This document shows, one piece after another, positions 10,251 to 20,564 of a DNA stretch of 64,000 nt. The notes beneath the pieces were generated by a model, which did no database searches, was not told the origin of the DNA, and was given only the letters and a program-made list of their open reading frames with translations. Origin of the DNA: Dryocosmus kuriphilus (Eukaryota; Arthropoda; Insecta; Hymenoptera; Cynipidae). A program made the translations under genes and the position numbers. How positions within the stretch are numbered: the first letter of the stretch is position 1; each line of letters starts with the position of its first letter. The stretch is from the NCBI GenBank assembly GCA_038277395.1, contig CM076190.1, positions 237,825,177 through 237,889,176 on the forward strand. Reading direction: 5' to 3'.

Positions 10251-10659
10251 TTGAGCAGGAGTTATTCAACGTGTAAAGTAAAGCCAGTAATAGCTGAATA
10301 ACTGGATGTTGAAAAGTATCTTCAGCGGAGGACCCAGGTAAGTTTGTCTTAGAATTTATTCTGGACTAAATGAACTGTGATGCTCTCGTTCACTTTTATA
10401 CAATCTTCTTCACCCTCACCATATGAAACGATGACTCATACAGACTGAACTGGTTTCCGCCACTAGTGGAAAAAATTTTGCCGGGAAGATTCTAGAAACT
10501 TGTCTCATAAATTGTAAAAAATATTAGAGTATTTTCTGATCTTTATCTATACTAAGAAAATCGCACCAAACCTGTTAATACAAGATTATAAATTCATTAT
10601 GCAGCTACATTTTGAAGCTATTCTAACAGTTGTCGAGAGGGTAAATTTATATGATTTTT
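10251..10659. other. AT-rich spacer, no gene
   Basis: This lies between the left arm and the A-rich array. Part of it may be upstream sequence of the Maverick-like element not kept in the right arm. Nothing else is recognised. Confidence 0.3.
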
Positions 10660-10759
10660 CCGAAAAGAACACTTAAGAAAGAAGCAATAAATAGCCAAGA
10701 AGGAATGTTGGAAAACGCTTTATCTAAAAGTGTAATCGATAGTCGTAAATTAGGGAAAC

Positions 10760-11485
10760 TGATAAAAATGATATAAAACAAAATAAAATATAATGTAAGG
10801 AGAATAAAATAAATAATCAAATAAAACAAATAAAATAAATAAAAGAAAAGAAAAATAAAACAGAAGAAAATAAAGTAAAACAAAGTGAAATAAAATTAAA
10901 TAAAGTAAAAGGAAAATAAAATAAGGGGAAATAAATTTTTAAAAGGAGGAAAATGAAATTAAAAAAACGCAAACGAAATAAGATCAAATAGAAAGGAAGA
11001 CAGAATAAAATTTTCTAGAACAAAATAAAAATAAAAATAAGGAAATAGAATAAACAAAATAAAATAAATCAAAATGAAATACAATAAAATAAAATAATAT
11101 AAATATAATAAAGTAAAATCTAATGAAAAGAAATAAAATTAAGAAAGGAGGAAAATGAAATTCAATCAAGCAAAAGGAAATAAGATAAAATAACAGGAAA
11201 ACAACATAAAATAAGGCGAAAAGACCTAAAATAAAATAAATGCAAAATAAAATAAACGACAAGAAAGCGAATGAAGTAAACTAAAATAAAATACAGCCAA
11301 ATTAAATTTTAAAAAATAGAATAAGATAAAATCAAGTAGAATAAAATAAAACAAAATGAAATAATACAAAATAAAATAAAGTAAAGTAAAAGAAAGGGAA
11401 ATACAATGAAATAAAGTAAAGGAGAATAAAATAAAACAAAACGAAATAAAATAAAATAAAATGACTAGAATAAAATAAAACCCGC
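10760..11485. repeat. A-rich array built on AAAAT / AAATAAAG units
   Basis: About 720 bp of degenerate 5-10-bp units (AAAATAAAATAAA, AAAGTAAAA, GAAATAAAAT). It is the reverse complement in kind of the T-rich arrays at 13855-14045 and 16965-17818. Open frames across it read as Phe/Leu/Ile/Tyr-rich false membrane proteins. Confidence 0.9.
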
Positions 11486-11760
11486 CTCCTCCTCAGTTTT
11501 ATGAGCTTAAAAAAGGGGGTATCGTTTTAAATTTCAGGGTACGTCTTTAGAATTGGAGCAGGGAGAATGTTGTACTTTGATTGCACATATTACAGTTTTG
11601 AAATTTCAGGAAACGTTTTTAGAGATGGAACAGGGAAAATGGTACGTATTGATTAAAAATTTGTAAAAATTAGTTTTGTGTTAGAGTTCACGTAAAAATA
11701 TTTTTTCTTTTTTAAATAGATAAATTTTCATTTTTTTTTTGTTTTTAGAAAGTTTTAAAA
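11486..11760 (+). repeat. Direct repeat, left copy (with 13588-13795)
   Basis: Both copies start with CCTCCTCAGTTTTA and include a G-rich stretch, TTTTAAATTTC, AAAAATTTGTAAAAAT, AGTTTTGTGTTAG and TTCACGTAAAAA before a T-rich run. They are in direct orientation ~2.1 kb apart, each beside an A/T array. They could be flanking repeats of an unidentified element. Confidence 0.6.
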
Positions 11761-11930
11761 TATAATTTCTAACGTTTTTAATTAATTTTTTAATTACATA
11801 ATTTCCATTTCAAACTTTTTTTTTTTAAATGTTAGAAAATTTATATAAAGATTCATGAACATCTTACAACTTTAGTTTTAGTTTCTTAACCACATTTTCT
11901 AGCTATAACAACAGCTAGTAAAATATTTTT

Positions 11931-12212
11931 CACAACTCGAGTATCGAAAATTCGATTATCCACGTCTGCAGAACCTAGCGAATTTGGCCGATTACACGTT
12001 GCTTCCTCAACGTACGATTCTCTTGCGCTCGCTTGTTCGTAGCTACGTTCACACCAATTTACACATTCAAAATGGCGTCTACGTCAAAACACAGAGACGA
12101 AGTGTTCGACGAAGAGGAAGACTATCTTATTTTATAGAAACAGGTATCGTTTTGTATTCTCACTCATGTTCTGCAGACGTCGAAAATCGAATTTTCGATA
12201 CTCGAGTTGTGG
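11931..12212. mobile_element. 282-bp foldback/MITE with 44-bp terminal inverted repeats
   Basis: The left end CACAACTCGAGTATCGAAAA... is matched by the inverted ...TTTTCGATACTCGAGTTGTG at 12169-12212, with about two mismatches in 44 bp. The middle holds ATGGCGTCTACG in a good start context with an acidic short frame (MASTSKHRDEVFDEEEDY, then stop) followed by a possible CAG|GTATCG donor. It may therefore derive from the first exon of a larger element. Confidence 0.75.
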
Positions 12213-12232
12213 AAAGTAGTATGCACAACTCA

Positions 12233-12319
12233 ATGAGAATTGACATATTTACCAGGGACCTGAAGTTGACGGCGAAAGGCCGTCAACTTCAGGTCCCTGG
12301 TAAATATGTCAATTCTCAT
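12233..12319. repeat. Perfect 41-bp inverted repeat with a 5-nt loop
   Basis: Stem 12233-12273 pairs base for base with 12279-12319; the loop is GAAAG. Outside it the symmetry continues imperfectly through CACAACTCA / TTGTTGTGCA, which echoes the ends of the adjacent foldback at 11931-12212. A transcript would form a long uninterrupted hairpin. Confidence 0.95.
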
Positions 12320-13587
12320 CTTGTTGTGCAATGTGCTATCTTAAGTATTTAAAAATATTTTTTCATCATTTTGATTTTTAAATAATATTAAGCACTGATG
12401 AGGTATTATACCTATAAATAATGTTGGAATAATCCTCAGTTTCTGAACACTATGTTTTGGGAGAAATTCTTTGCGTTATTTTTCAGTTGAAAAAATGTTC
12501 GAGAATAATCTGTTAGGAAGCAAATACAATATTTGATTATTGAAAGAAAAAATAAATTTAAACGGTAAAAAATTCTTTAACATAGAAAATAATATTAGCA
12601 GAACTTCCCACTAATTTATGAAAGAAGGGACAAATTTTATTTTATGCTTGTTATTAAGGTTCTTTCAGAAAAATATTATGACTTGATGTAAATCATAAAA
12701 AGTTTTCTTTTGTATAAAGTTTTAACGCTTTTTTATAATAGAGTACATCTATCAGTCATTTGAATAATACCTGATATTAGTTACTGCTGTATTATTCACA
12801 AGATGTAGTATCACCGAAGCCCTTTGTTGATTTATACTTTGATTTAGTGATTTTCAAAGTGTTAAGTATGAATATCGCCTATGTTTCAAAAGATAGTATT
12901 AGTGAAACTCAGTAACGTTTTATGTGAAATGTAGCAAAATTTTGGTTTTCTGATAGTGTTAACGTAAAAATATCGTTTGTTTCTGGAGTAAATTTTCAGT
13001 TTAGTGTATTTATGGAAGATTTTAAAATATTATTTTTAATGTTTTTCATTGAACTTTTGTCTCGACTGATGTAGGTAGACACGCTTTTATGAAACGTAAA
13101 ATTTATTAAATAATTTCGTAATCATATAAAAAAATTGTAAGCTCGTTTTCAAAAGCTTTTGTAAAATGTTCGAAAATTTCAAAGAATTTCAAAGATTTTA
13201 GGAGTATTTTTAGAAGACATTTCAATGTATTTCAAAAGATCAAGGAATTTTATTGAATCTTTAGGGAATTGAAAGTTTTTAAGAAACTAAAACAATTTAA
13301 AGGATGTTTGATTGTTTTCAAGGAAATAAGATTTTCAGTTAACCTGAGTGAAAAACTTAAAGGGTTTCTTCTCGCACGCGCAGCGCGTACTAGATGTACC
13401 AAAAAATGTTATTAATTGAATTTTCAAAAATTTAGTTTAACCATCACAACTTCTAGAATAAATTTAAGAACAAGGTTGTAGATAAAAGAGGTATGTCAGT
13501 GAAGGAAATCTGTGTAACAGTCTCAGCTTGTATTTTATTGAAAGCCCGTATTTTGCTGTTGCAAATGCATGTTCGTGACCCTCAGCA
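12320..13587. other. AT-rich stretch, no gene
   Basis: No supportable ORF. A small GC island, CGCACGCGCAGCGCGTACT (about 13373-13391), stands out against the AT-rich background and resembles CG-rich motifs at 30430-30480. Confidence 0.35.
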
Positions 13588-13795
13588 TCCGTCGCCTCCT
13601 CAGTTTTAACAGTTGCAGAGGGGGGAAACGAATTTTAAATTTCTTGGAATATATTTGAGCTGAAACGGTGAAAATGGTATGATTTGTTTAAAAATTTGTA
13701 AAAATGAGTTTTGTGTTAGTGTTCACGTAAAAAAATATATTTTTTTTTCAAATAAATTTTCACTTTTTTTTTTTTTTTTTTTAGAATGTTTTGAA
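13588..13795 (+). repeat. Direct repeat, right copy (with 11486-11760)
   Basis: Homologous to 11486-11760 as described there; it ends in an 18-bp T run. It is followed by a short GC-richer link (13797-13856) and the T-rich array. Confidence 0.6.
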
Positions 13796-13854
13796 ATATC
13801 TAACCCTCCACACGGCCAAGGTTGCACACGGCCGGGCGCGATCCGCTGGCGCTG

Positions 13855-14045
13855 ATCTTATTTTGTTCCATTTTATATTATTTTCTTTATTTTATTTTTC
13901 TTTTCTATTGTTTTATTATATTTTGTTCAATTTGATCTTATTTTGCTTCACTTTATTTTGTTTTATTCTGTTTTATTTTATTCTAGTCATTTTATTTTAT
14001 TTTACTTCGTTTTGTTTTGTTTTATTATACTTTGTTTCTTTTTTT
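13855..14045. repeat. T-rich array, left remnant
   Basis: TTTTATTTT-type units continuing in kind with 16965-17818. The RTE-like LINE at about 14050-16960 seems to sit within what was one T-rich array. Confidence 0.75.
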
Positions 14046-14290
14046 TCATAGGCAGCCACTCAATATAATAATAACAATAATAATTATTATTATCATTATT
14101 ATTATTATGATATAGCTTTGCGAACTCGGAAGTTCATTGCCTCAGCTACACAGAACCGCCACGCATCTCTATCCTGTGCATCTTCCATCCAGTTTAAATA
14201 ATCATGTCCTAGCCACTGTTCTTTCGTTGCCCATTCTTGTAACATGTCCGGCTCAGCTTAATTTGCGCGATTTCATTACTTTATTAATAT

Positions 14291-15921
14291 TTACTGACCC
14301 GTATCGTGCATGCAGCTCATCATTATGCAGTTCTCTCCATTCACCAGTCCCTTCGTCCCTTTGGGACCATAGATTTTCCGAATTACTTTATTTTCGAATA
14401 CTCTAAACTTGTTCTCTTCTCCTTTCGTCAGCGCCCACTTTCCGTACCCGTGCATGAAGACCGGCATTATTATCGTTTTGTAAATTCTTACTTTGTTGTT
14501 CCTAGATAATGATCGCGATTTTAGTAATGCATTTGTTGCATAATGGCACCCATTGCCAGCGTGCAGCTGCCTGTTGATTTCCGTTTTAATGTTATTGTAG
14601 TTACTTATCATAGTCCTGAGGCATTTAAACTCGTTAACCCTTTCGGATTTCACATTCCCAGCCATTGGATCCCCCTCTTCATTGCTTTGTTTTGATTTGT
14701 CGACGATCAAATATTTTATCTTCGATTCGATAACTTCTAAACATATTTCCTTGGTTTTTGTGATCAAGATTTCCGCATGTTTAGCTACCGTTTCTTTATC
14801 ATCCCCGAGTAAGTCCAGATTATCCGCATATCCCAGAATTTGTATTATCCCATTGAAGATAGCACCGGACGGATTCGTTTGTACTTCTCTACTGCCGCTT
14901 AAGCAAATTCGATAAGTCTAGCCAATTTCCTTGGTACACCCAAGAACTCCAGAATCCAGTACATTCGTGCACGTATAATAGAGTCGTAAGCTTTTTTGAA
15001 GTCGATAAATAGCTGATGTATTGCTTCATTAAATTCCCATTTCGTTTCTAACAGTTGTCTAATTGTAAACAATTGATCGCTTGTAGACCGGATTCGGCGG
15101 AATCCACACTGGTAATTCCCAATGATTTCCTCAGCAAAAGGCGTTAGTCTACTTAAGATTACATTGGTCAGGATCTTATAGCACGAAAGCACAAGTGAAA
15201 TTCCCCGATAATTGTTACAGTTCGTTTTATCTCCCTTTTTAAAAATGGGTATAATAATAGGGGTATTCTATTCCTCCAGTATGCGTTCTGTTTTACAGAT
15301 TGCGCGTATTAATTTAAAAATCTGACTTGTGAGGCTGGGGCCTCCATTTTTTATCAGTTCTGACGGTATGTCGTCAATGCCAGCGGCTTTGTTATTTTTC
15401 AACTTCTTTATGGCCATTCCTATTTCTTTATCAGTAGGCTCATCAATTAGTAGATCAGCAGGGTGAATTTCACCGAGATTAACTTAAACAGGGGCTTCGC
15501 GTACGTTCAGTAGCTTATCATAATAGTCTTTCCATTTTAGTCTCTCTGTTACATCAGCTACTAGATTGACATTTTCGTCCCTCTTTATTTCCGTTCTACT
15601 TTGAAAGTCTTTCCTTACAGAATTGATTCCCCTGTATATCTCACGCGGGTTATTTTGCTTATTATGCGTGTCTATTGCTAGTGGCAGTATTTTATTCTTT
15701 TCCTACTCCCTTTTCTTTGATCTGTAAAACCTATTTGTACTTTTACTAATCTTGAGATACTCTTTATGTCTTTCATAGCGCTTATTTTGTAAACCAATTT
15801 CTTTGGCCTTCGTTCGCTTTTTAAACCATATTGTGTACCCTTCGTCGAACCACGGTTTGCTTTTGGTTACTTTCTTTAAACTTATAGTACTTTTCGCGGA
15901 CGTCTTTATCGCCTCCTTCAT
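14291..15921 (-). pseudogene. LINE reverse transcriptase with internal deletion and YADN box
   Basis: This copies LINE RNA into DNA at the target. In order on the minus strand: WFDEGYTIWFKKRTKAKE (linker, ~15830), NNKAAGIDDIPSELIKNGG (~15400), IIPIFKKGDKTNCNNYRG (~15230), CYKILTNVILSRL, GFRRIRSTSDQLFTIRQLL and QLFIDFKKAYDS (catalytic D, ~15000). The frame then jumps from LARLIEFA to VQTNPSGAIFNGIIQ (~14880), losing about 50 residues that normally include the QGD box. The YADD box is degenerate, GYADNLDLLGDD (~14820). The thumb follows to 14291 with FKCLRTMIS, NKVRIYKTIIMPV and GYGKWAL. Catalytically dead. Confidence 0.88.
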
Positions 15922-16011
15922 ATTGCCCCACAGGGTTTCCGGGTCCTCCTCACAATTATCGCTATCGTCTCCCTGTTCTTGAAGAGCATCGAAACTATTA
16001 GAAATCTTTAC

Positions 16012-16880
16012 TTAATAATTCAATATTTCTGTTCTCATTTTAAACTTATCTATATTGAAACGTACTGCTGGCTCTAGAGTGCTAGATTTCTTATTTAACG
16101 CTAGTCTAGATCTCAGTTTCGCTATCACGAGAAAGTTGTCTGAATTTAAATCCGCTCCCCTGTACGATCTTACATCGAGAATGTTTGTATGACGTCTTCT
16201 GTTAATTAAAACGTGATCAATCTGATTGTGAGTGATACCATCTGGTGACGTCCAGGTGGCCTTATGTATATTTTTATTCTTGAAGTATGTGCTTTTGACA
16301 ACGAGGTTCTTTGACGCTGCAAAGTTTATTACTCTAGTCCCATTATCATTACTGATGTCATGCAAGCTTTCTCATCCTATTGTAGGCCTATACATCGCTT
16401 CTTTTTCCAATTTTCGCGTTGAAGTCTCCAAATAATATTTTTGCGTGAAACTTCGAGAACTTTTCAAAAACTTGTCCGATTGTTTCGTAAAAACGATCTT
16501 TAGTATCTTCGTCTTTGTCCTGGGTAGGGCAGTGCACGTTAATTAGCACCTGTTTGCAGAAATTACCCTTTAGTACAATATACGATAACCGGTCGTTAAT
16601 TAATTGCATATCGATAACCGCTTGCGAAATTCGATTACTAATAAGAACGCCGGTCGCCAGTTTGCGCCTTTTAGCTCCCCCATAGTGAAAAGCGTAGTTA
16701 TCCTTGGAGATTGATGCATACTCACCAGGCCAGCTGGTTCCTTGGAGTGCTATTATATCAATATCGCATCTCTTTTAATCTCACTGAGTTCTCTAAATCC
16801 GCCAGTATTTAGACGACGCGCCTTCAGAGTTCCCGCCTTAACATATTTTATTGTAGTTGTTTGTTTTTGGAAGTTAGCCA
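16012..16880 (-). pseudogene. LINE AP-type endonuclease domain
   Basis: This endonuclease would nick target DNA to prime reverse transcription. Visible in order: GTLKARRLNTGGFRELSEIK near 16830, VLISN, LINVHCPTQDKDEDTK (about 16520), FHAKILFGDFNAKIGKRSD (about 16400, GDFNA box), then NLVVKSTYF, WTSPDGITHNQIDHVLIN (about 16230, with the Q-I-DH motif) and a C-terminal SDNFLVIAK. Closely similar domains are annotated in insects as craniofacial development protein 2-like, which are LINE endonucleases. It is broken into at least three frames. Confidence 0.85.
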
Positions 16881-16964
16881 TGATAGTTTTAAGAAAGTCC
16901 GCACGTTAGGGATCCTGTTCCGATCGCAGGTGAATCCGCCATCCCAGGAGTGGATACCCCAAAT

Positions 16965-17818
16965 TAATTTTATTGTATCCTATTCTTTAAAATTTAATTA
17001 TTTTTATTTTGTTTTGTTTCATTTATTCTATTATATTTTATTTATTTTGTTTCATTTTCCTTTTACTTTATATTATTTCGTTCTGTTTTATTTTATTTCA
17101 TTTTCGTTTTATTTTATTTTATTTCATTTTCTTTCTCTTTTATTTTATTTCGTTTTGTTTTATTTTTTCTCCTTTTATTTTATTTCATTTTATTTCCTTT
17201 ATTATACTTCACTTTATTTTCTATTATTTTATTTCGTTTTATTTTATTCTACTTGATTTTATCTTATTCCATTATATTTTATCTTATTTGGCTCTATTTT
17301 ATTTTAGTTTAGTTTATTCGCTTTGTAGACGTTTATTTTATCTTGCATTTCTTCCATTTTAGGTCTTTCTGTTTTATTTTTATTTGGTTCTATTCCACCT
17401 TACTTTATTTTCCTCTTATTTTATTTCTTTTTGTTCGTTTTATTTTTTTATTATACTTGTTTTACTTTATTTAATCTATAGCATTTTGTTTTATTTTCCT
17501 CTTATTTTATTTTATTTCGTTTTGTCTTATTTTATTTTGTTTTCCATTTATTTTATTTCGTTTTGTTTTATTGCATTTCATTTTCCTCCTTTCTTAATTT
17601 TATTTCCTTTCGTTTTATTTTATTTTCCTTTTACTTCATTTAATTTTATTACGCATTGTTTTACTTTATTTGATTTCTTTTCGTTTGATTTTATTTTATC
17701 ATATTTATTTTATTTTATTGTATTTCATCCTGTTTTATTTTATTTTTCTTATCTTATTTCATTTTCCTCCTTTTTAAATTTTACTTCCTCTTATTTTATT
17801 TTCCTTTTACTTTATAGG
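16965..17818. repeat. T-rich array of TTTTATTTTATTTC-type units
   Basis: About 850 bp of degenerate TTTTA/TTTCG pentamers to decamers, opposite in strand to 10760-11485, so the two arrays flank the centre of the larger inverted structure. Apparent membrane-protein frames within it are composition artefacts. Confidence 0.9.
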
Positions 17819-17823
17819 ATGAT

Positions 17824-18110
17824 GGCAGCCTCGAATCTGTCATAAAAGTGGTTAATGCGAGCTCCAAGGGGATCTCTTTCGACTCGGTCACTTGGTCGCG
17901 CTTCATTGATATTGTCTTAATTACTAGCAATCGCAACAAGCCCGTCGTCTTTGATTTCCCTTGTGATAAAGAGGACCACACTGCGCGAGATAGTGAAAAA
18001 AAAAAAACGGACCAAAGAGAATAGACCAACAATAATTTATAGAAGACTACTTTTGACGAGTTGAAGCGAATTGCCGTCAAAGCCTTTGCAACCAGATTTC
18101 GCAGTAGGAA
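17824..18110 (+). pseudogene. Small Maverick-like ORF, right arm
   Basis: The frame opens at the arm boundary with DDGSLESVIKVVNASSKGIS, passes SVTWSRFIDIVLITSNRNKP and a Lys-rich run, meets two stops, and ends in FDELKRIAVKAFATRFRSRK just before the mariner. Its start is missing, cut at the T-rich array. Homologue of 9950-10250; function unknown. Confidence 0.45.
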
Positions 18111-18117
18111 AGCTATA

Positions 18118-19060
18118 CGAGGGCCTACCCAAAAGAAACCGAACTACTTTTGTACAAAGTTATTATTTTGATTTTTCTACAAAAAACATTTAATCTCCTT
18201 CAAAGTACTCTCCATTGGAGACAATACACTTATCTAATCTTTTATTCCATTGTTCGAAACATTTTTTAAATTCCTCTTTTGTGATGCTTGACAGCGCCTC
18301 CGTCGTTTTTTCCTTCACTTCAGCTACGTCCGCAAAACGCTTTCCTTTCATGTCCCTTTTCATTCGGGGGAATAAAAAAAAGTCACAGGGGGCTAAATCG
18401 GGTGAATAGGGTGGGTGAGGAACAGTGGCCATGCTATTTTTGGTCAAAAATCGGCGCACAGAAAGAGCTGTGTGAGCAGGGGCGTTGTCGTGGTGGAAAA
18501 ACCAGTCCCCCGACTGCCACAAATCAGGCCTTTTCCGTCGTAAACTGTTGCGCAATCTTTTCAAGACTTCCAGGTAAAATGCCTGATTAACTGTCTGACC
18601 CGGTGGAACAAATTCTGAATGGACGACTCCTCTCACATCGAAAAAACAAATGAGCATCGTCTTAATGTTTGACCTCACCTGACGAGCTTTTTTAGGGCGA
18701 GGCGAATTTTGAGTCTTCCATTGACTTGACTGTTGCTTAGTTTCAGGATCGTATCCATAACACCACGATTCGTCACCTGTTATGATCTTGGAAAAAAAGT
18801 TTGGATCATTTCCCGAGCAGGAAGCAAAACCTCACGTTGGCACGCTGATCACGAAAATCAACCATCACAAAAAACGACGAGCGCGCAAAGCAACAGTCAC
18901 AAAAAAAATTACACACACCAAATGCAACCTTACACAGTGATAGCAGTTGGCATACTAACTGGTGAAAAGTGCCTCTACACGCATCTACCGGCAAAAGCCC
19001 GGTACTACAACAACTCCGCTCCCCACAACATCAGTTCGGTTTCTTTTGGGTAGGCCCTCG
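18118..19060 (-). mobile_element. Internally deleted mariner (943 bp)
   Basis: TIRs CGAGGGCCTACCCAAAAG and the inverted CTTTTGGGTAGGCCCTCG are flanked by TA (18116-18117, 19061-19062). The left arm has the matching empty site, AGCTATATGTCGATTC, with a single TA. The element is ~380 bp shorter than the mariner at 4866-6186; its N-terminal coding region jumps from RANVRFCFLLGK to the region before ITGDESW. Confidence 0.92.
18190..18994 (-). pseudogene. Mariner transposase with central deletion
   Basis: On the minus strand the N-terminus (MVDFRDQRANVRFCFLLGK, ~18860) is followed directly by the catalytic region: first D in the DES(W) box near 18770, then FHHDNAPAHTALS (second D, ~18500) and YSPDLAPCDFFLFP (third D, ~18400). 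The C-terminus is NGEYFEGD at 18190-18210. The lost part covers the rest of the DNA-binding domain. Related to the 4925-5995 transposase, but with different terminal repeats. A deletion derivative of this kind could move only with transposase from another copy. Confidence 0.88.
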
Positions 19061-19061
19061 T

Positions 19062-19340
19062 ATGTTGATTCTTTCCATACTCTGTTTTCCGGAACAGAAA
19101 TTCATTTTCTGAATGAGGTAAATGATACTGATCGTTTTGATTATGCAAACGGGTAGTGTCTCTTAGCTTTTGATCTAACACTCGATCTTTCTGCACATTG
19201 CCAGTCACACTGGAATCTCATCAAATATGGCAGCTTATGAATTGAAATTCATGTAGCAGAACCACTAGGGTAAACTATTAACTGTATAGTCTACGCTGTA
19301 TATGATAACGTTTTGGAGATTGACTCTTCGTGACAGGTTA
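19062..19340 (+). pseudogene. Capsid-like C-terminal fragment, right arm (tentative)
   Basis: One plus-strand frame reads VDSFHTLFSGTEIHFLNEV, then after a stop LAFDLTLDLSAHCQSHWNL, then after further stops TINCIVYAVYDNVLEIDSS. The alternation of hydrophobic strands and the ending LEIDSS match what I recall of insect F54H12.2-like proteins, thought to be double-jelly-roll capsid proteins of Maverick-like elements. The assignment rests on memory of the family, not on a search. Several stops make it a clear pseudogene. The neighbouring protease supports a virus-like origin. Confidence 0.4.
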
Positions 19341-19444
19341 TAGTAGGTTACAGTGGTTAAAACTTGCAAAGGCCTATATAAATCTGTTTACCGGAACCGG
19401 TTATTACCATCGACGATAAGTGGAGGGAATACAGAGCATCGAAT

Positions 19445-20190
19445 ATGTACCTGAGTGTAAAAGGATCTCTAATCAGTTGTCGCCAGTCTCTTTTAAGGGT
19501 CTCATCATATAAGTCTTTACCAGTGGTTGAAAAAACAATGGACTATATAATCGACATCCAAGGCTCTCGTGATATAGAGAATCAGTTTAGACAAAAGGAG
19601 GTGGCTGTCGTTGCTGTTAATCATAGATACACAGCCCATTGTTTTTCTGCACCACCGTGTGTGTTCTGTGAACTTCCTGCAAGTGCGAAATCACAAAACA
19701 ACTGGCTAACCTGTTTCTACCATGGAATTGAATGGTTCGATGGAGAAACTCCGTTGAAGTATTGTATGCCAATCTGCGTGAAGTTGCTAAAACTGCGACA
19801 CAAATTTACACACGGGGCCGTGAAGAGGCTTCGTTTTTGCAAAAAATCACCAGCAGACAGATTATCAAATTGGAAGAACTAACCTGCCCAGCCCTCAGAA
19901 AACTCGAAGATCGACAAGAATTCTGTTTTCACCATGGATTCAGAAATGAGAAATTGTTTAAATGTGCTCTCAACAATGCTGTGAAGCTTCGTCACTGGCT
20001 TCGAAAACAACGACAAGAAGAAATACTTTATAAAATTTCAAACAAAAAGATATCGTGTGGAGAAACGTTTATTTCCAAGAATTCAGTTCCGGACGGGATT
20101 AAATCTTCAAATAAAGCACCCTGCGCTTCCGAAATTGTGGTCATTCAAAATGAACAGTCTAGTGATATTGCAGGCAATTCAGATTTTTAA
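19445..20190 (+). pseudogene. Maverick-like ORF with DIQG motif, right arm
   Basis: Two overlapping frames (19445-19882 and 19732-20190) give the same protein as 8641-9386: MYLSVKGSLISCRQSL, MDYIIDIQGSRDIENQF, YHGIEWFDGE, a frame change, then LYANLREVAKTATQI, LEELTCPALRKLED, CFHHGF and a C-terminal tail ending AGNSDF. The frame change after WFDGETPLK is at the same place as in the left arm, so both copies descend from one already broken copy, or the change is a conserved overlap. DIQG and surrounding acidic residues suggest a DEDD-exonuclease-like fold only weakly. The protease lies immediately downstream. Confidence 0.5.
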
Positions 20191-20556
20191 AGTGCCCACG
20201 ATTGGTGCGTACCCGACAGATCAAATTCCTAAGTATGAACAAGACAAGCTGCAATAGTTGTTAACGCCGATGACCACACTCAGCCTGATGCCCACTGGAT
20301 CGGAATCTATATTGACGGTACTGGCAGAGGAACCTACCTTGATAGCTACGGGATACCGCGTCTTATTCCTCAGCATCTTCATCATCTACGAAGAAACTCT
20401 ACCCTCTACAGATGGAACACAAAACATCTACAGAGCCCGTCTTCAAATGTATGCGGTCAGTTTTGTATCATGTTTCTTCATCATATGTGTAGTGGTGTCA
20501 CTTTGCGTAATTTTACTGACATTTTTACGGACAATTTATCAGACAACGACCATACC
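20191..20556 (+). pseudogene. Adenain-like cysteine protease, right arm (Maverick/Polinton-like PRO)
   Basis: Protease that matures virion proteins in Maverick/Polinton-like elements, adintoviruses and adenoviruses. The N-terminal frame KVPTIGAYPTDQIPKYEQ ends at TAG 20255-20257. A frame one base over continues with ADDHTQPDAHWIGIYIDG (catalytic His), TYLDSYGIP (Asp), LQSPSSNVCGQFCIMFL (Gln, Cys) and NFTDIFTDNLSDND, then is cut by mariner sequence at 20556. The His-Asp-Gln-Cys order and spacing fit the family well. It has one frameshift and lacks the C-terminal tail kept in the left arm. A hydrophobic frame in the same DNA (20258-20587) is a shadow. Confidence 0.75.
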
Positions 20557-20564
20557 GAGATTCC

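Larger units (their letters stand above)
14050..16885 (-). mobile_element. RTE-like non-LTR retrotransposon, nearly full length but decayed
   Basis: On the minus strand the order is endonuclease, linker, reverse transcriptase, and a 3' (ATT/AAT)n microsatellite tail at 14060-14112, as expected of RTE-type LINEs. It is ~2.8 kb and begins near 16880 with MANFQKQTTTIKYV. It contains several frameshifts, stops and an internal deletion in the RT. Confidence 0.85.
17822..20556 (+). repeat. Right inverted arm of the Maverick-like sequence
   Basis: Reverse-complement partner of 6350-10230. It ends abruptly at about 20556, where mariner transposase sequence begins, and starts abruptly against the T-rich array at about 17820. 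It carries the mariner at 18118-19060, absent from the left arm. Confidence 0.85.

Noticed and set aside
10647..11262. Phe/Leu/Ile-rich apparent membrane proteins
   Set aside because: Products of the AAAAT array read in any frame; no start context or homologue pattern.
16861..17845. Further Phe/Tyr-rich membrane-like frames
   Set aside because: Same artefact from the TTTTA array.
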